Positions 18,239-27,044 of a DNA stretch of 64,000 bases are shown here, in pieces. Origin of the DNA: Rickettsiales bacterium (GTDB lineage: Bacteria > Pseudomonadota > Alphaproteobacteria > Rickettsiales > UBA3002). Position numbers and translations under genes: made by a program. The stretch spans positions 1-64,000 of the forward strand of contig JANQJY010000049.1 of NCBI GenBank assembly GCA_028281385.1. Direction: 5' to 3'. Below the pieces are notes generated by a model. The model was not told the origin of the DNA and ran no database searches. It saw only the letters and a list, made by a program, of their open reading frames with translations. Every line of letters begins with the position of its first letter. Positions within the stretch are counted from its first letter, which is position 1.

Positions 18239-18697
18239 ATGACTACGAAAAATCCTTACGCTGACTATATGAAGATGTTTTCTGACTATAAGATGCCTGG
18301 TTTTGACTACAGCAAAGTAATGGCTGATTTCAAAGCCCCTGCAGTTGATTTTAACAAGGCGTTTTCCATGCAGCGCCGCAATATCGAGGCCTTCTCTGCT
18401 GCTAACCAGGCAATGACAGAGGGCGCACAAGCCATGTCCCGTCGTCAGGCAGAACTGGTTCGCCTGAATGTGGAGAAAATGCTCAAAGCCACCAAAGATA
18501 TGATGGTGAGCGGTTCACCTGAAATCAATACGTCCAAGCAGGCTGAACTGACGAATACTTTGCTTAAAAGCTCGCTGGATAGTCTGCGTGAGTTGTCCGA
18601 AATGGCGGCGAAGTCAGGTTTCGAAGCATTTGACGTGATCAATAAGCGTACCGCTGAAAGCATTGAAGAAATCAGCAGCATGACAAAAGCGGCGTAA
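18239..18697 (+). CDS. Phasin family protein
   Basis: A 152-residue, almost wholly helical protein of the phasin-like (Phasin_2) family. Phasins coat polyhydroxyalkanoate granules, but members also occur in species without a clear granule function. The N-terminus has repeated short aromatic motifs (NPYADYMKMF, YKMPGFDYSKVM), followed by an amphipathic helix bundle (about 40-150). GGAG lies 7 bases before the start. No PHA synthase is in the window, so a granule role is inferred only from family. Confidence 0.82.
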   Translation: MTTKNPYADYMKMFSDYKMPGFDYSKVMADFKAPAVDFNKAFSMQRRNIEAFSAANQAMTEGAQAMSRRQAELVRLNVEKMLKATKDMMVSGSPEINTSKQAELTNTLLKSSLDSLRELSEMAAKSGFEAFDVINKRTAESIEEISSMTKAA

Positions 18698-18720
18698 TTT
18701 CTTTTTTGCATACTGGTAAT

Positions 18721-18748
18721 AAAAGGGCGCTTTTTCGGCGCCCTTTTT
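18721..18748 (+). terminator. Rho-independent terminator after the phasin gene
   Basis: GGGCGC (18725-18730) and GCGCCC (18738-18743) pair perfectly around a 7-nt loop, flanked by A4 on the left and T5 on the right. It can end transcription from both sides and lies between the phasin gene and the convergent histidine kinase gene. Confidence 0.88.
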
Positions 18749-18761
18749 CGTTAGAATTGTT

Positions 18762-20129
18762 TTATAACACCGGTTCGTAATGTTCGGCCTGTTTCGGCAA
18801 ATGAATCACTACCCGTAATCCTTCAATCTTATTCTCTCCACGATTGATCAATTCTATCCGCCCGCCATGCGCCAGCACGACATCGCGTGCTACACTCAAT
18901 CCCAGACCCGCGCCACCGGTATCTGTGTTACGTGACGGATCAAGCCGTTTGAACGGGCGAAACACTTCCTCGTTATATTCTTCGGGGATGCCTTCTCCAT
19001 AATCATCAACAATAATATCAATGCCCTTTTTGTTTTCCCTGACAGATAATTCCGCCCGTCTGCCGTAACGAATCGCATTATCGATAATATTCTGCAAACA
19101 ACGGCGCATGGCTTTGGGACGTATGAGAATGACCGCATCTGCCTCTCCAATGATTTCTACCGCCTGGTCCTGTCTACGGTAATTTTCGACGATTGCCTTG
19201 AGATATTCCGCCAATCTGACTTCTTCTGTCGGCTCACTCCCCTCCCCCCGGGCAAAATCGAGATATTCATTAATCATATGTTCCATTTCCTCAATATCAC
19301 CCTGCATGGCCCGAAGGTCTTTTTCAGGCAATTTTGCAATGGCCAGCTGCAGTTTAAGCCGCGTCAGAGGAGTGCGTAAATCATGCGAAATACCGGCCAG
19401 CATTTCCGTGCGTGTGGCAATCTGGCGCTTGATGCGGTCCTTCATTACCATAAACGCCCGGCCTGCCTGACGAACTTCACTAGCGCCGCGCGGTCTGAAC
19501 CCCGGTATGTCCTGGCCCATGCCGAATTTCTCCGCTGCCGCCGCCAGCGAAACAATCGGCTTGATCTGATTGCGCAGAAATAGTACAGCAATCAGCATGA
19601 CGATCGCACCGGCACCGGCTATCCACATAATGAAAATATAGGTAGTCGAACTGACCAGGCGCTTTTTGGTGGTAATGAAGTGCAGCACGGCATCCTCCGC
19701 CAGTACCGAAACGCGAATATCCCGCTCTACCCCGACACGCTGAATCATAAAGGGTTCATGCAGCCGCTTTTTTAAATGATTAAAAAATTCCGGGTACGAT
19801 TCCTTGCCTTCTCCTTCTACAAATATGCTGGAGCGCGATGTATCAATCATCACCTCAATACCCATGGTGTTGCCAAATTTTTTCAGTTCCGACAGCTGAT
19901 CCGGATGCCGTCGATAGTGTGTCACCAGTAAATCAACCTCACCGGCAAAGGCGTTCGACATGTTACGCAATACGCTATCCCAGTGCCGTTCATAAAAAAT
20001 ATAAATCGCCACCAGCTGTACCAGCACGATCGGCAACACCAGAATCAGAAATGCCCGGCCAAACAGATTGGTCGGCAGAAACCGCCTGTTTTTCGGCGGG
20101 CGATCACTCTCTGGTATCATATCAGTCAT
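18762..20129 (-). CDS. EnvZ-like sensor histidine kinase
   Basis: Inner-membrane sensor kinase of 455 residues. Two membrane segments (about 24-45 and 163-186) enclose a periplasmic domain. A HAMP linker follows, then the HisKA helix with the phospho-accepting His in GISHDLRTPLTRLK (about 243-256) and the HATPase domain with N box NIIDNAIRYG, G1 DDYGEGIP and G2 GGAGLGLSVARD. It lies 2 bp after the OmpR-type regulator gene, the usual regulator-then-kinase order. The closest well-studied systems are OmpR/EnvZ and FeuPQ; the signal is unknown. Confidence 0.92.
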   Translation of the reverse strand: MTDMIPESDRPPKNRRFLPTNLFGRAFLILVLPIVLVQLVAIYIFYERHWDSVLRNMSNAFAGEVDLLVTHYRRHPDQLSELKKFGNTMGIEVMIDTSRSSIFVEGEGKESYPEFFNHLKKRLHEPFMIQRVGVERDIRVSVLAEDAVLHFITTKKRLVSSTTYIFIMWIAGAGAIVMLIAVLFLRNQIKPIVSLAAAAEKFGMGQDIPGFRPRGASEVRQAGRAFMVMKDRIKRQIATRTEMLAGISHDLRTPLTRLKLQLAIAKLPEKDLRAMQGDIEEMEHMINEYLDFARGEGSEPTEEVRLAEYLKAIVENYRRQDQAVEIIGEADAVILIRPKAMRRCLQNIIDNAIRYGRRAELSVRENKKGIDIIVDDYGEGIPEEYNEEVFRPFKRLDPSRNTDTGGAGLGLSVARDVVLAHGGRIELINRGENKIEGLRVVIHLPKQAEHYEPVL

Positions 20130-20131
20130 GG

Positions 20132-20827
20132 TCAGCCGATGGCATCCGGCTGCAACACATACCCGGCATTGCGAATAGTTTTAATGTTACGCGGCCTGCC
20201 CGGTACCTCTTCTATTTTCTTGCGCAAGCGGTTGATCTGCACATCAACACTACGTTCATTCGTCTTGCCCGCCGTAGATGTCATGCTCGCCAGTTTCTCA
20301 CGCGAAATCGGCTCACCCGATTGCTCTGCCAGAATTTTGAGCAGTTGCGCTTCGCCCGAGGTCAGATATATTTGTTCCCCAGCCTGTGTCAGCTCATTAT
20401 TGGAAAGATCGAAAACGAACTCCCCGAATATAATGCGCAGTTTTGGCACCGGCCTGTTTTCCGAGCGTTTCAGAATATTCTGTATACGCAATATCAGTTC
20501 ACGCGGCTCAAATGGTTTGACCAGATAATCCTGCGCACCGGCTTCCAGTCCGGCAATGCGGTCTTCCGCTTCGCCCATCGCGGTTAACAGCAAAATCGGC
20601 GGTTTCGGATTAGGTAAGGATGCCGCCAGCTCGAGCCCGCTTTCTCCCGGCATCATAATATCTAACACAATCAGATCAAACGTTACCATAGACAGCTTTT
20701 TGCGGGCATCCGCCGCGTTTTCCGCCATAGCGACAAAAAAACCCTGCTCCGACAGATACTGATTCAACAGTTCCCTCAGACGAACATCATCATCGACAAC
20801 AAGTATGTGTGATTGTTCCTGTTCCAT
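20132..20827 (-). CDS. OmpR-family response regulator
   Basis: A 231-residue two-domain regulator. The receiver domain (about 5-120) has the acidic pair in VVDDDVRL, the phospho-accepting Asp in DLIVLDIMMPGESGLEL (about residue 56), and Lys in YLVKPFEPREL. The C-terminal winged helix (about 135-230) ends with the RRKIEEVPGRPRNIKTIRN-type recognition helix and wing, as in OmpR. It is co-transcribed with the downstream sensor kinase. Confidence 0.93.
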   Translation of the reverse strand: MEQEQSHILVVDDDVRLRELLNQYLSEQGFFVAMAENAADARKKLSMVTFDLIVLDIMMPGESGLELAASLPNPKPPILLLTAMGEAEDRIAGLEAGAQDYLVKPFEPRELILRIQNILKRSENRPVPKLRIIFGEFVFDLSNNELTQAGEQIYLTSGEAQLLKILAEQSGEPISREKLASMTSTAGKTNERSVDVQINRLRKKIEEVPGRPRNIKTIRNAGYVLQPDAIG

Positions 20828-20833
20828 ATATCA

Positions 20834-21373
20834 CTATATCAGCGCCGTTTTTTTCAATAAAATATAAAACGCCCCATCGCCTCCATCTTTAGGCGCAGCC
20901 TGATCAAAAGCAAGAATAAAAGGGCGCAGAACTGGTTCATTCAGCCAGTGAGAAAATTGCTGCCTGAGGGCGCCCTGATTATTCTTTCCCTTGCCGGTAA
21001 TCACATGCAGCACGCGCTTTTCTCTCTGCAGGGCATCATGCATAAATTCCATCAGCGCTTCAAACGCTTCTTCCTGGGTCATACCGTGAAGGTCTATTAC
21101 TGCATCAATAGCGAGTTTTCCTTTTTTCAATCGTTCGGCCTGACGCTTTTCAACCCCGGCAAATTTCCCCTTCTCCAGCGGCGGCAGTGGTGATGGCGAG
21201 CGTTTCGGCTCCCTGTCAGGCAAGCAGGTTTCTTCTATCTTCTGCAACTGGTCGTCAGCATAGATATCTACATCGAACAGGATGTCTTCTTTCGAGATAT
21301 TATACACCGTATCGCGGCGGGTAATGAACTGCCACAGCGTCTTTTCACTTTTTGTTATGTTACGTTTGGTCAT
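20834..21373 (-). CDS. Smr domain protein
   Basis: A 179-residue protein whose C-terminal half is a stand-alone Smr (MutS2-related) domain. It has AVIDLHGMTQEEA with the LDLHG-like motif (about 92-104) and VITGKGKNNQGALRQ with the TGKG motif (about 128-142). Such domains bind or nick nucleic acids, and related SmrB/SmrA proteins act on collided ribosomes and mRNA. The N-terminal 80 residues are charged and probably flexible. It overlaps mltA by 4 bp. Confidence 0.88.
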   Translation of the reverse strand: MTKRNITKSEKTLWQFITRRDTVYNISKEDILFDVDIYADDQLQKIEETCLPDREPKRSPSPLPPLEKGKFAGVEKRQAERLKKGKLAIDAVIDLHGMTQEEAFEALMEFMHDALQREKRVLHVITGKGKNNQGALRQQFSHWLNEPVLRPFILAFDQAAPKDGGDGAFYILLKKTALI

Positions 21374-22428
21374 TTTTCCTCCGGCAGTAACACATACCAG
21401 CTCCCTTTTGCATCCTGCCCGCCAGCAAGATAGGCGGCTCTCTCTCCTGCACCGAAAAAGATATCACCGCGCAGGGTTCCCCTGATAGCACCCCCTGTAT
21501 CCAACGCAAAAAAGAGCCGGGAAAGCGCTACATCATCTACCGTTCTGGTATCAAGATATACTGGCAGCCCATAAGGCAATAATCTATTATCTACCGCCAC
21601 TGACCGATCTGGAAATAACGGAAATCCAGCAGCACCTTTTGGCATGGAATCCGCTTGTTCCAGCGTAAAAAAGACATAGGAATCATTCTGCCACATAATA
21701 TCCTTTGCCTGCTCAGGATTGGCATATAACCATTTTTTGATACTCTGCATCGTCACATTTTCCGGATCAATCCATTCCTTTTCCTTCAATATCCTTCCAA
21801 TAGACGTGTAAGGCTGTCCGTTTTTTCCGGCATATTGCAATTGCCTGACCGATCCGTCCACAAGGCGTACTCGCCCAGACCCCTGAATATGTAAAAAGAA
21901 TAAGGCAACCGGATCATCCACCCATAACAAAATATCCGCCTTGTCTTTGATAGCTCCGGTCTCTATCCGTGCACGGGCCATATAAGGCTCGTCTTCTTTC
22001 ATATCTTTGGGAAGACCGTAAACGGGAATATTATAGAGGGGCGTTTTGACAAGCGAACCACGGATTTCCGGAATAAAATACCCCGTCAACAATCCCTTTT
22101 CTTTATAGCTGCTGGTAAGTTCGTAAGGAGTAAAATGTGCCTCTATCCACTGTCTTGCATCTACAGAAGTGGAGAGCTCTTTTGCTTCCTGACAACGTGA
22201 TGTCCATACAATTTCCGAAATGGGTATACCTGCAATATCCGTTGTTTTCAGCAGATGACAGCTTTGCGAAAATAATTGGATGATTTCTTCATGCTGTTCC
22301 TCTTGCCAGCGCGGCAACTGATCATAAGAAATCTGATTAAGCACCAGTTTATCGGGAAATAATACCGTACAGCTACATAGAAAAAACAGACCGGGCAGGT
22401 ATAGACATCGTATTACCCGCCGCATCAT
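21370..22428 (-). CDS. mltA: Membrane-bound lytic transglycosylase A (MltA)
   Basis: An outer-membrane lipoprotein that cleaves peptidoglycan with formation of 1,6-anhydro-muropeptides. The 352-residue precursor has a lipobox signal peptide ending LFFLCSC (Cys about 19). MltA hallmarks are TGYFIPEIRGS, the double-psi barrel segment LFFLHIQGSGRVRL, and the 3D-type motif FALDTGGAIRGTLRGDIFFG with its catalytic aspartate. It follows the Tim44-like gene by 2 bp and overlaps smr, an order widespread in alphaproteobacteria. Confidence 0.93.
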   Translation of the reverse strand: MMRRVIRCLYLPGLFFLCSCTVLFPDKLVLNQISYDQLPRWQEEQHEEIIQLFSQSCHLLKTTDIAGIPISEIVWTSRCQEAKELSTSVDARQWIEAHFTPYELTSSYKEKGLLTGYFIPEIRGSLVKTPLYNIPVYGLPKDMKEDEPYMARARIETGAIKDKADILLWVDDPVALFFLHIQGSGRVRLVDGSVRQLQYAGKNGQPYTSIGRILKEKEWIDPENVTMQSIKKWLYANPEQAKDIMWQNDSYVFFTLEQADSMPKGAAGFPLFPDRSVAVDNRLLPYGLPVYLDTRTVDDVALSRLFFALDTGGAIRGTLRGDIFFGAGERAAYLAGGQDAKGSWYVLLPEEK

Positions 22429-22430
22429 CT

Positions 22431-23105
22431 TTATGTTTCAACGATAGTCCAGTTGGGGTTGCGGGACTTCATGTCACGTTCAAACACCCAGTCATCTTCG
22501 ATGGTTTGCGTAGCAGACGCCTGGTCTGGCAGCGTATTGCCATCCTTATCTTTTTTCACCTGCATTTGCTCACTGACAAATTTAACTGTGACTCTTGCGG
22601 TAGAACGCTTTAACTCCGCATCGCTGATTTCGGCTGACTCAACCGCCACCAGGACATTTTCAACATATTCATCCGCCTCTTCGCGTTCTTCGATCACCTG
22701 CCTGAAGGACTCAAACACCTCTTTCGACAGAAGCATTTTCAGTGTATCTCTGTCACGCTTGTTAAAGGCTTCGATGACCATGTCAAATGCCGCTTTTGCG
22801 CCTTCGAGAAATTCCTGGAAGCTGAATTGCGGATCAATCGCCTTCATTTTTCCCAACGTCTCTGCCAACCTGTCATTGTCAGAAAAGCTTGCCAGTTCGA
22901 TATCATCATCCTTTTTCTGCACCGGCGTTTTACGATCCGGCAATTGAATGACGCGCTCATTATCCGCCGCACTGCCGGTCATGTTTCTTTTTTGCGAAAA
23001 GTCATGTCCGGTTTTCTGACCCAGAATATTCCGGTAGCGCAGTAAAATAAAAATCGCGATCGCAGCAATGACGATCAAATCTCCAAAGGGTATGTTTTCC
23101 GGCAT
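22431..23105 (-). CDS. Tim44/TimA-family membrane-anchored protein
   Basis: A 224-residue protein with an N-terminal membrane helix (about 8-24, LIVIAAIAIFILLRYRNI) and a C-terminal Tim44-like domain (about 80-224, containing GAKAAFDMVIEAFNKRDRDTLKMLLSKEV). The bacterial family (TimA) is related to the mitochondrial import motor subunit Tim44 and is thought to act at the inner membrane. It is divergent from secB and co-directional with mltA-smr, the conserved alphaproteobacterial order. Confidence 0.9.
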   Translation of the reverse strand: MPENIPFGDLIVIAAIAIFILLRYRNILGQKTGHDFSQKRNMTGSAADNERVIQLPDRKTPVQKKDDDIELASFSDNDRLAETLGKMKAIDPQFSFQEFLEGAKAAFDMVIEAFNKRDRDTLKMLLSKEVFESFRQVIEEREEADEYVENVLVAVESAEISDAELKRSTARVTVKFVSEQMQVKKDKDGNTLPDQASATQTIEDDWVFERDMKSRNPNWTIVET

Positions 23106-23245
23106 TTTCCGTCCTTATCACTTCTAACGTCTAACAGTAACCTAACTATATCCGATTGTTAACAGCTTTTCTGTTTTTTCTTGGGATTCCGCCACTGCTT
23201 CTGTTAAATGAGCACGTAAATCAACCGAACAGGCAGGAACATAGG

Positions 23246-23725
23246 ATGAATGATATAGAGAATCAAGCCCAGGCGAAAAAAATGCTTTCTCTGAAAGGCC
23301 AGTATATCAAGGACTTGTCGTTTGAAAATCCCCGCGCACCTCAAAGTCTGATTGAACTGACGCAACCTCCGGGGATTGACATTAATGTTGATTTGAATGC
23401 CCAGCGGCTGCAAGAAGCCATGTTTGAGCTGACGATTTCCGTATCCGCCCGTGCTGTATATGAGAAATCAACGATCTTTCTGACCGATATTTCCTATGGT
23501 GGAATTTTTGAAGTCAGCGGCTATGCCGAAGACATGTTGGAAAGAGCGGTTTTAGTTGATTGTGCCTATTTGCTCTTCCCCTTTGCCCGCCGTGTCGTTG
23601 CAGATATTACACGTGATGGCGGATTTCCGCCACTGCAGCTTGAGCCGATCGATTTTGCCGCGCTCTATGAGCAAAATAAGGGCAATGTCGTCCGTGGCGC
23701 ACCGGAAGAGAAAAAAGTAAATTAA
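23246..23725 (+). CDS. secB: Protein-export chaperone SecB
   Basis: Cytoplasmic tetrameric chaperone that keeps precursors unfolded and hands them to SecA. The start at 23246 follows CAGGAAC and gives 159 residues, the usual length; an in-frame upstream extension is hydrophobic and not family-like. Motifs include YIKDLSFENPRAPQ near the N-terminus, the acidic ILLTDISYGGIFEV-like strand, and CAYLLFPFARRVVADITRDGG in the C-terminal half. Its last 4 bp overlap the convergent dnaQ. Confidence 0.95.
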   Translation: MNDIENQAQAKKMLSLKGQYIKDLSFENPRAPQSLIELTQPPGIDINVDLNAQRLQEAMFELTISVSARAVYEKSTIFLTDISYGGIFEVSGYAEDMLERAVLVDCAYLLFPFARRVVADITRDGGFPPLQLEPIDFAALYEQNKGNVVRGAPEEKKVN

Positions 23726-24411
23726 GCTGTTTTTTCCCACAGCGGTTCGGTTAATTCCGACAACATCTGTGTATGTAGTTTGATCTCGTCTTCGGTGGGA
23801 GGAAAGCTGCGTGCTGGAATCGTCTGTTCCTGGTGGGAAGGAAGCTCTGCCGTTATTTTTTTCTCGGTTTTTTGTTCCAGCCCCAGCCCGGTTTGACGAC
23901 CACCACGTAACTCCAGATAAACGTCTGCCAGCAGTTCCGCATCCAGCAAAGCGCCATGTTTTACCCGCGCTGACGCATCTACATTAAATTGTCGGCATAG
24001 AGCATCGAGATTGGCCGGTTGACCGGGGAACTTTCGACGTGCCATCTGCACCGTATCCAGCGCACGCTTCATCGGAATCACCGGATATCCCAGCCGCCCT
24101 AATTCCGCGTTAATGAATTTCATATCGAACTGCGCATTATGAATGACCAGTGTCGAATCCTGCAGAAATTCTAAAAAAGCATCGGCAACAGACCGGAATA
24201 ATGGTTTGTCTTTTAAAAACTCCATCGATAGCCCATGGATTTTTTCCGCCTCCTGCGGCATGTCACGTTCAGGATTGAGATAAACATGAAAATGATTCTG
24301 CGTAGCAATATGATTAATCATCTCCACACAACCAATTTCAACGATACGGTGTCCCGAATCCGGATCGAGTCCGGTGGTTTCCGTATCCAGCGATATTTCG
24401 CGTAGCGCCAT
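23722..24411 (-). CDS. dnaQ: DNA polymerase III epsilon subunit
   Basis: The 3'-5' proofreading exonuclease of the replicative polymerase. The 229-residue protein has the DEDDh motifs: Exo I SLDTETTGLDPDSG (about 7-20), Exo II VIHNAQFDMKFIN, and Exo III HGALLDAELLADVYLEL. The last 45 residues form a flexible tail ending near a short hydrophobic stretch (SELTEPLWE), consistent with the polymerase-binding segment. It follows coaE by 7 bp. Confidence 0.95.
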   Translation of the reverse strand: MALREISLDTETTGLDPDSGHRIVEIGCVEMINHIATQNHFHVYLNPERDMPQEAEKIHGLSMEFLKDKPLFRSVADAFLEFLQDSTLVIHNAQFDMKFINAELGRLGYPVIPMKRALDTVQMARRKFPGQPANLDALCRQFNVDASARVKHGALLDAELLADVYLELRGGRQTGLGLEQKTEKKITAELPSHQEQTIPARSFPPTEDEIKLHTQMLSELTEPLWEKTA

Positions 24412-24418
24412 GAAATGA

Positions 24419-25000
24419 CTATAGCGATAAGAGAAGGGTTTTCACAAGCTGCATACTATGGTTTTTCCCCAGACTTGTCGGAATAACCTTATCCGCACGG
24501 CTGTTTCGTTCCTGTGCCGTCATCTGAGAGGAACAAATCCGTCTGAACTTTTCCTCATTCATATGCTCCCGTTTTTTGGCACGTTGCCATTGCATCCATT
24601 CCGGGCAGAAAACCGCAACCGTCACATCACATAGCCTGTCTGCTCCCGTTTCAAAAAGCAGCGGAATATCCATAACCACTACCCGTCGTCTTTGCATTTG
24701 TTCCTTTCGAAGAAATAGCGTTTCCTCCTCGCGTACTTTGGGGTGAAGAATGAATTCCAACTGCTGTAATTTTTTCGGATCCTCAAAAACAATTTTTCCC
24801 AATATTTTCCGATTGATACAATCACCACCTTTTGCTTGGGGAAATAGTTCGGCAACGTCTTTTACAGCACCACCTTTCGAGCCAAGCAGTTGATGCACAC
24901 AGCAATCCGCATCAAATACCGCCGCGCCATGAAACGCAAATTGCTTTGCTACGGTGGTTTTCCCCATCGCCAGACCACCGGTCAGACCAATCACAATCAT
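24419..25000 (-). CDS. coaE: Dephospho-CoA kinase
   Basis: Last step of coenzyme A synthesis. The 193-residue protein has the P-loop LTGGLAMGKTTVAKQF (about 6-21) and the lid and CoA-binding region DIPLLFETGADRLCDVTVAV. It overlaps aroE by 4 bp, in the aroE-coaE-dnaQ order conserved near the alphaproteobacterial origin. Confidence 0.95.
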   Translation of the reverse strand: MIVIGLTGGLAMGKTTVAKQFAFHGAAVFDADCCVHQLLGSKGGAVKDVAELFPQAKGGDCINRKILGKIVFEDPKKLQQLEFILHPKVREEETLFLRKEQMQRRRVVVMDIPLLFETGADRLCDVTVAVFCPEWMQWQRAKKREHMNEEKFRRICSSQMTAQERNSRADKVIPTSLGKNHSMQLVKTLLLSL

Positions 25001-25839
25001 GCTGCCGCCTTTTCCATTATTTGCTTTACCAGCGTGTCATCGACTTGCGGCCTGATACCAAACCAGGCCTCAAATGCCGGTACGGCCTGATGTAGCAACA
25101 TGCCGATACCTGTGACGATCGGATTGCCGCACGCCTGTGCGTCTTTCAATAAATCTGTCATCAACGGCACATAGACGATATCACTCACCAGAGCATTCGC
25201 AGGCAAATATTCAAGCGACAGTTCCAATGGTGATTTTCCTGTCATCCCCAGTGATGTGGTATTAACAAGCAAGGTAGTACTTTCCAATAGCTCATGTCTG
25301 TTTTGCCAATTGCCAATTTCAATATTTTCTCCCATATCTTGTGCCAAGGCAGTGGCTTTTTCCACTGTGCGGTTGGTAAGAACAATCTGTTTCACCCCTT
25401 CTTTTTTTAACGCATAAACAATTGCCCTAGCAGCGCCACCGGCTCCCAGCACCACAGCTTTTTCCATATAAGGAGAAATATCTTTTACCGATGATTTCAG
25501 ATTCTGCATGAACCCTTGTGCATCGGTATTATCACCGAATAATGTTTTATCTTCTCTTACACTGACGGTATTTATCGCACCGATTTTCCGGGCGCTTTCA
25601 CTCAGTTCATCCATTAGTGGCAATACCGATTCTTTATGTGGAATGGTAACATTCACACCAGAAAATCTACTTGTCGCAAGAGATGTGATATAATCTTTCA
25701 ATTTTTCCGGCGGCACATCTTCTGCCATATATTCACCAGCAATGTTGTATGTATCAAGCCAGTAACGGTGAATCACAGGAGAAAGCGAATGAGCGACCGG
25801 ATGGCCGATCACTGCTGCTCTTTTTCTCTCATTAACCAT
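24997..25839 (-). CDS. aroE: Shikimate dehydrogenase
   Basis: Reduces 3-dehydroshikimate to shikimate with NADPH. The 280-residue protein has the substrate segment GHPVAHSLSPVIHRYW (about 12-27), NVTIPHKESVL with its catalytic Lys, and the NADP loop VLGAGGAARAIVYAL (about 135-149). It overlaps coaE, and its start adjoins the stop of the upstream ppsR. No separate Maf gene is seen between the two, although many alphaproteobacteria have one here. Confidence 0.95.
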   Translation of the reverse strand: MVNERKRAAVIGHPVAHSLSPVIHRYWLDTYNIAGEYMAEDVPPEKLKDYITSLATSRFSGVNVTIPHKESVLPLMDELSESARKIGAINTVSVREDKTLFGDNTDAQGFMQNLKSSVKDISPYMEKAVVLGAGGAARAIVYALKKEGVKQIVLTNRTVEKATALAQDMGENIEIGNWQNRHELLESTTLLVNTTSLGMTGKSPLELSLEYLPANALVSDIVYVPLMTDLLKDAQACGNPIVTGIGMLLHQAVPAFEAWFGIRPQVDDTLVKQIMEKAAA

Positions 25840-26663
25840 TATGTCTGTTCTCTTTTTTCCAGCTGTCTCTGACGATGCTGAATAATCATCGCAGCAGTTT
25901 CTTCCACTGACCGGCGCGTTACATCAATCATTGGCCAGCCATATTGCCGGTAGAGTTTTTTTGATGCATCGATTTCCGCCTCCACGGCATCCATATCAAT
26001 ATAATTGGTTTCCTCCTCCTGACGAAGGGCCAATAACCGCGAACGGCGAATTTCCAGCAGGCGATCCAGACTGATGGTCAATCCGATAATCAATGGCTGT
26101 TTCAAATTAAGAAGACTTTCCGGCAAGGGACAGTTCGCAACAAATGGCACATTGGCTGCCTTATAGCCCCGGTTTGCCAGATAGACACACGTAGGCGATT
26201 TGGACGTGCGCGATACGCCGACCAGCACGATATCTGCTTCTTCCAGCTCCCAATGTGCCTGCCCGTCATCATGTGTCAGAGTAAAGTCAATCGCTTCAAC
26301 ACGATGAAAATAATCTTCCGACAAATCATGCTGACTACCCGGACGATTATGTGCTTCTTCATTCAGAAAAGATGACAGTTCCCTGATGACTGGTCCCAAC
26401 ACCGGTATACAGGGAAGATTACGCTTCTGACATTCTCTACGCAGCGTTTCACGTATGGACTTATCGACCAGTGTATACATCACTACACCCGGAAACTCAT
26501 CGAGCGCAGCAATCATTTTTTCCAATTGCCCTTTGGTCCGCACCAGCGACCAGACATGTTCATGCACATTTATTTCCTCGAACTGAGCTAATGCAGCACG
26601 TGAGACACTGCTTACCGTTTCTCCCGTCGAGTCGGACACCAGATGCAGATGAAGCTGTTTCAC
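25839..26663 (-). CDS. ppsR: PPDK/PEP synthase regulatory protein (DUF299)
   Basis: Bifunctional ADP-dependent kinase and pyrophosphorylase that switches pyruvate phosphate dikinase or PEP synthase off and on. The 274-residue protein starts with the DUF299 motif HLVSDSTGETVSSVSRA (about 7-23) and has the P-loop GVSRTSKSPTCVYLANRGYK (about 152-171) and the KPLIIGLTISLDRLLEIR-like segment. It is the first gene of the leftward ppsR-aroE-coaE-dnaQ run and faces hemE across the putative origin, the same arrangement that flanks Cori in Caulobacter. Confidence 0.94.
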   Translation of the reverse strand: MKQLHLHLVSDSTGETVSSVSRAALAQFEEINVHEHVWSLVRTKGQLEKMIAALDEFPGVVMYTLVDKSIRETLRRECQKRNLPCIPVLGPVIRELSSFLNEEAHNRPGSQHDLSEDYFHRVEAIDFTLTHDDGQAHWELEEADIVLVGVSRTSKSPTCVYLANRGYKAANVPFVANCPLPESLLNLKQPLIIGLTISLDRLLEIRRSRLLALRQEEETNYIDMDAVEAEIDASKKLYRQYGWPMIDVTRRSVEETAAMIIQHRQRQLEKREQT

Positions 26664-27044
26664 TCAAAAACCCTCTCTGTGTATAGCTTGCTTATAACAC
26701 AGGATAAACAGAGGGTGTAAACAGGAATCCGTTTTTTCCTCCCCTTTCATCATCTCTTCGTCCTTTAACTTATCCACCTGTGTGAAAACGGATAATCTGT
26801 TCAGATAACAGAGAGGATATTTTCCAATCTGGAAAACTGTCTGCCTATTTATCCCTAAACGCTTTTCATCATTAACCAATAGGTTGAAAAAGCTATGCTG
26901 CCTATGTGAATGATATGTTACACAATCTGAAGATATGTGAACAGATAGAGGTATGATTTTTAATCCTCGTTACACCTAGCACCAAAATCAAATACAACCC
27001 TTTTATATTTTTTATTTATTTATTTTGATGTATGACTTCCTGCC
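26664..27044. other. Probable chromosomal replication origin (oriC)
   Basis: The 381-bp gap between divergent ppsR (DUF299) and hemE has the gene context known for the Caulobacter origin. It contains DnaA-box-like sites TTATCCACC (26770-26778, 8/9) and TTATCCCTA (26849-26857, 7/9), plus GGATAA cores at 26702-26707 and 26790-26795. An AT-only tract lies beside hemE (27001-27025, TTTTATATTTTTTATTTATTT and on), suitable as an unwinding element. Genes diverge from here: mostly leftward before, almost all rightward after to about 40 kb. No Caulobacter-type CtrA boxes (TTAA-N7-TTAA) are visible. Origin firing and hemE transcription may interact. Confidence 0.75.
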
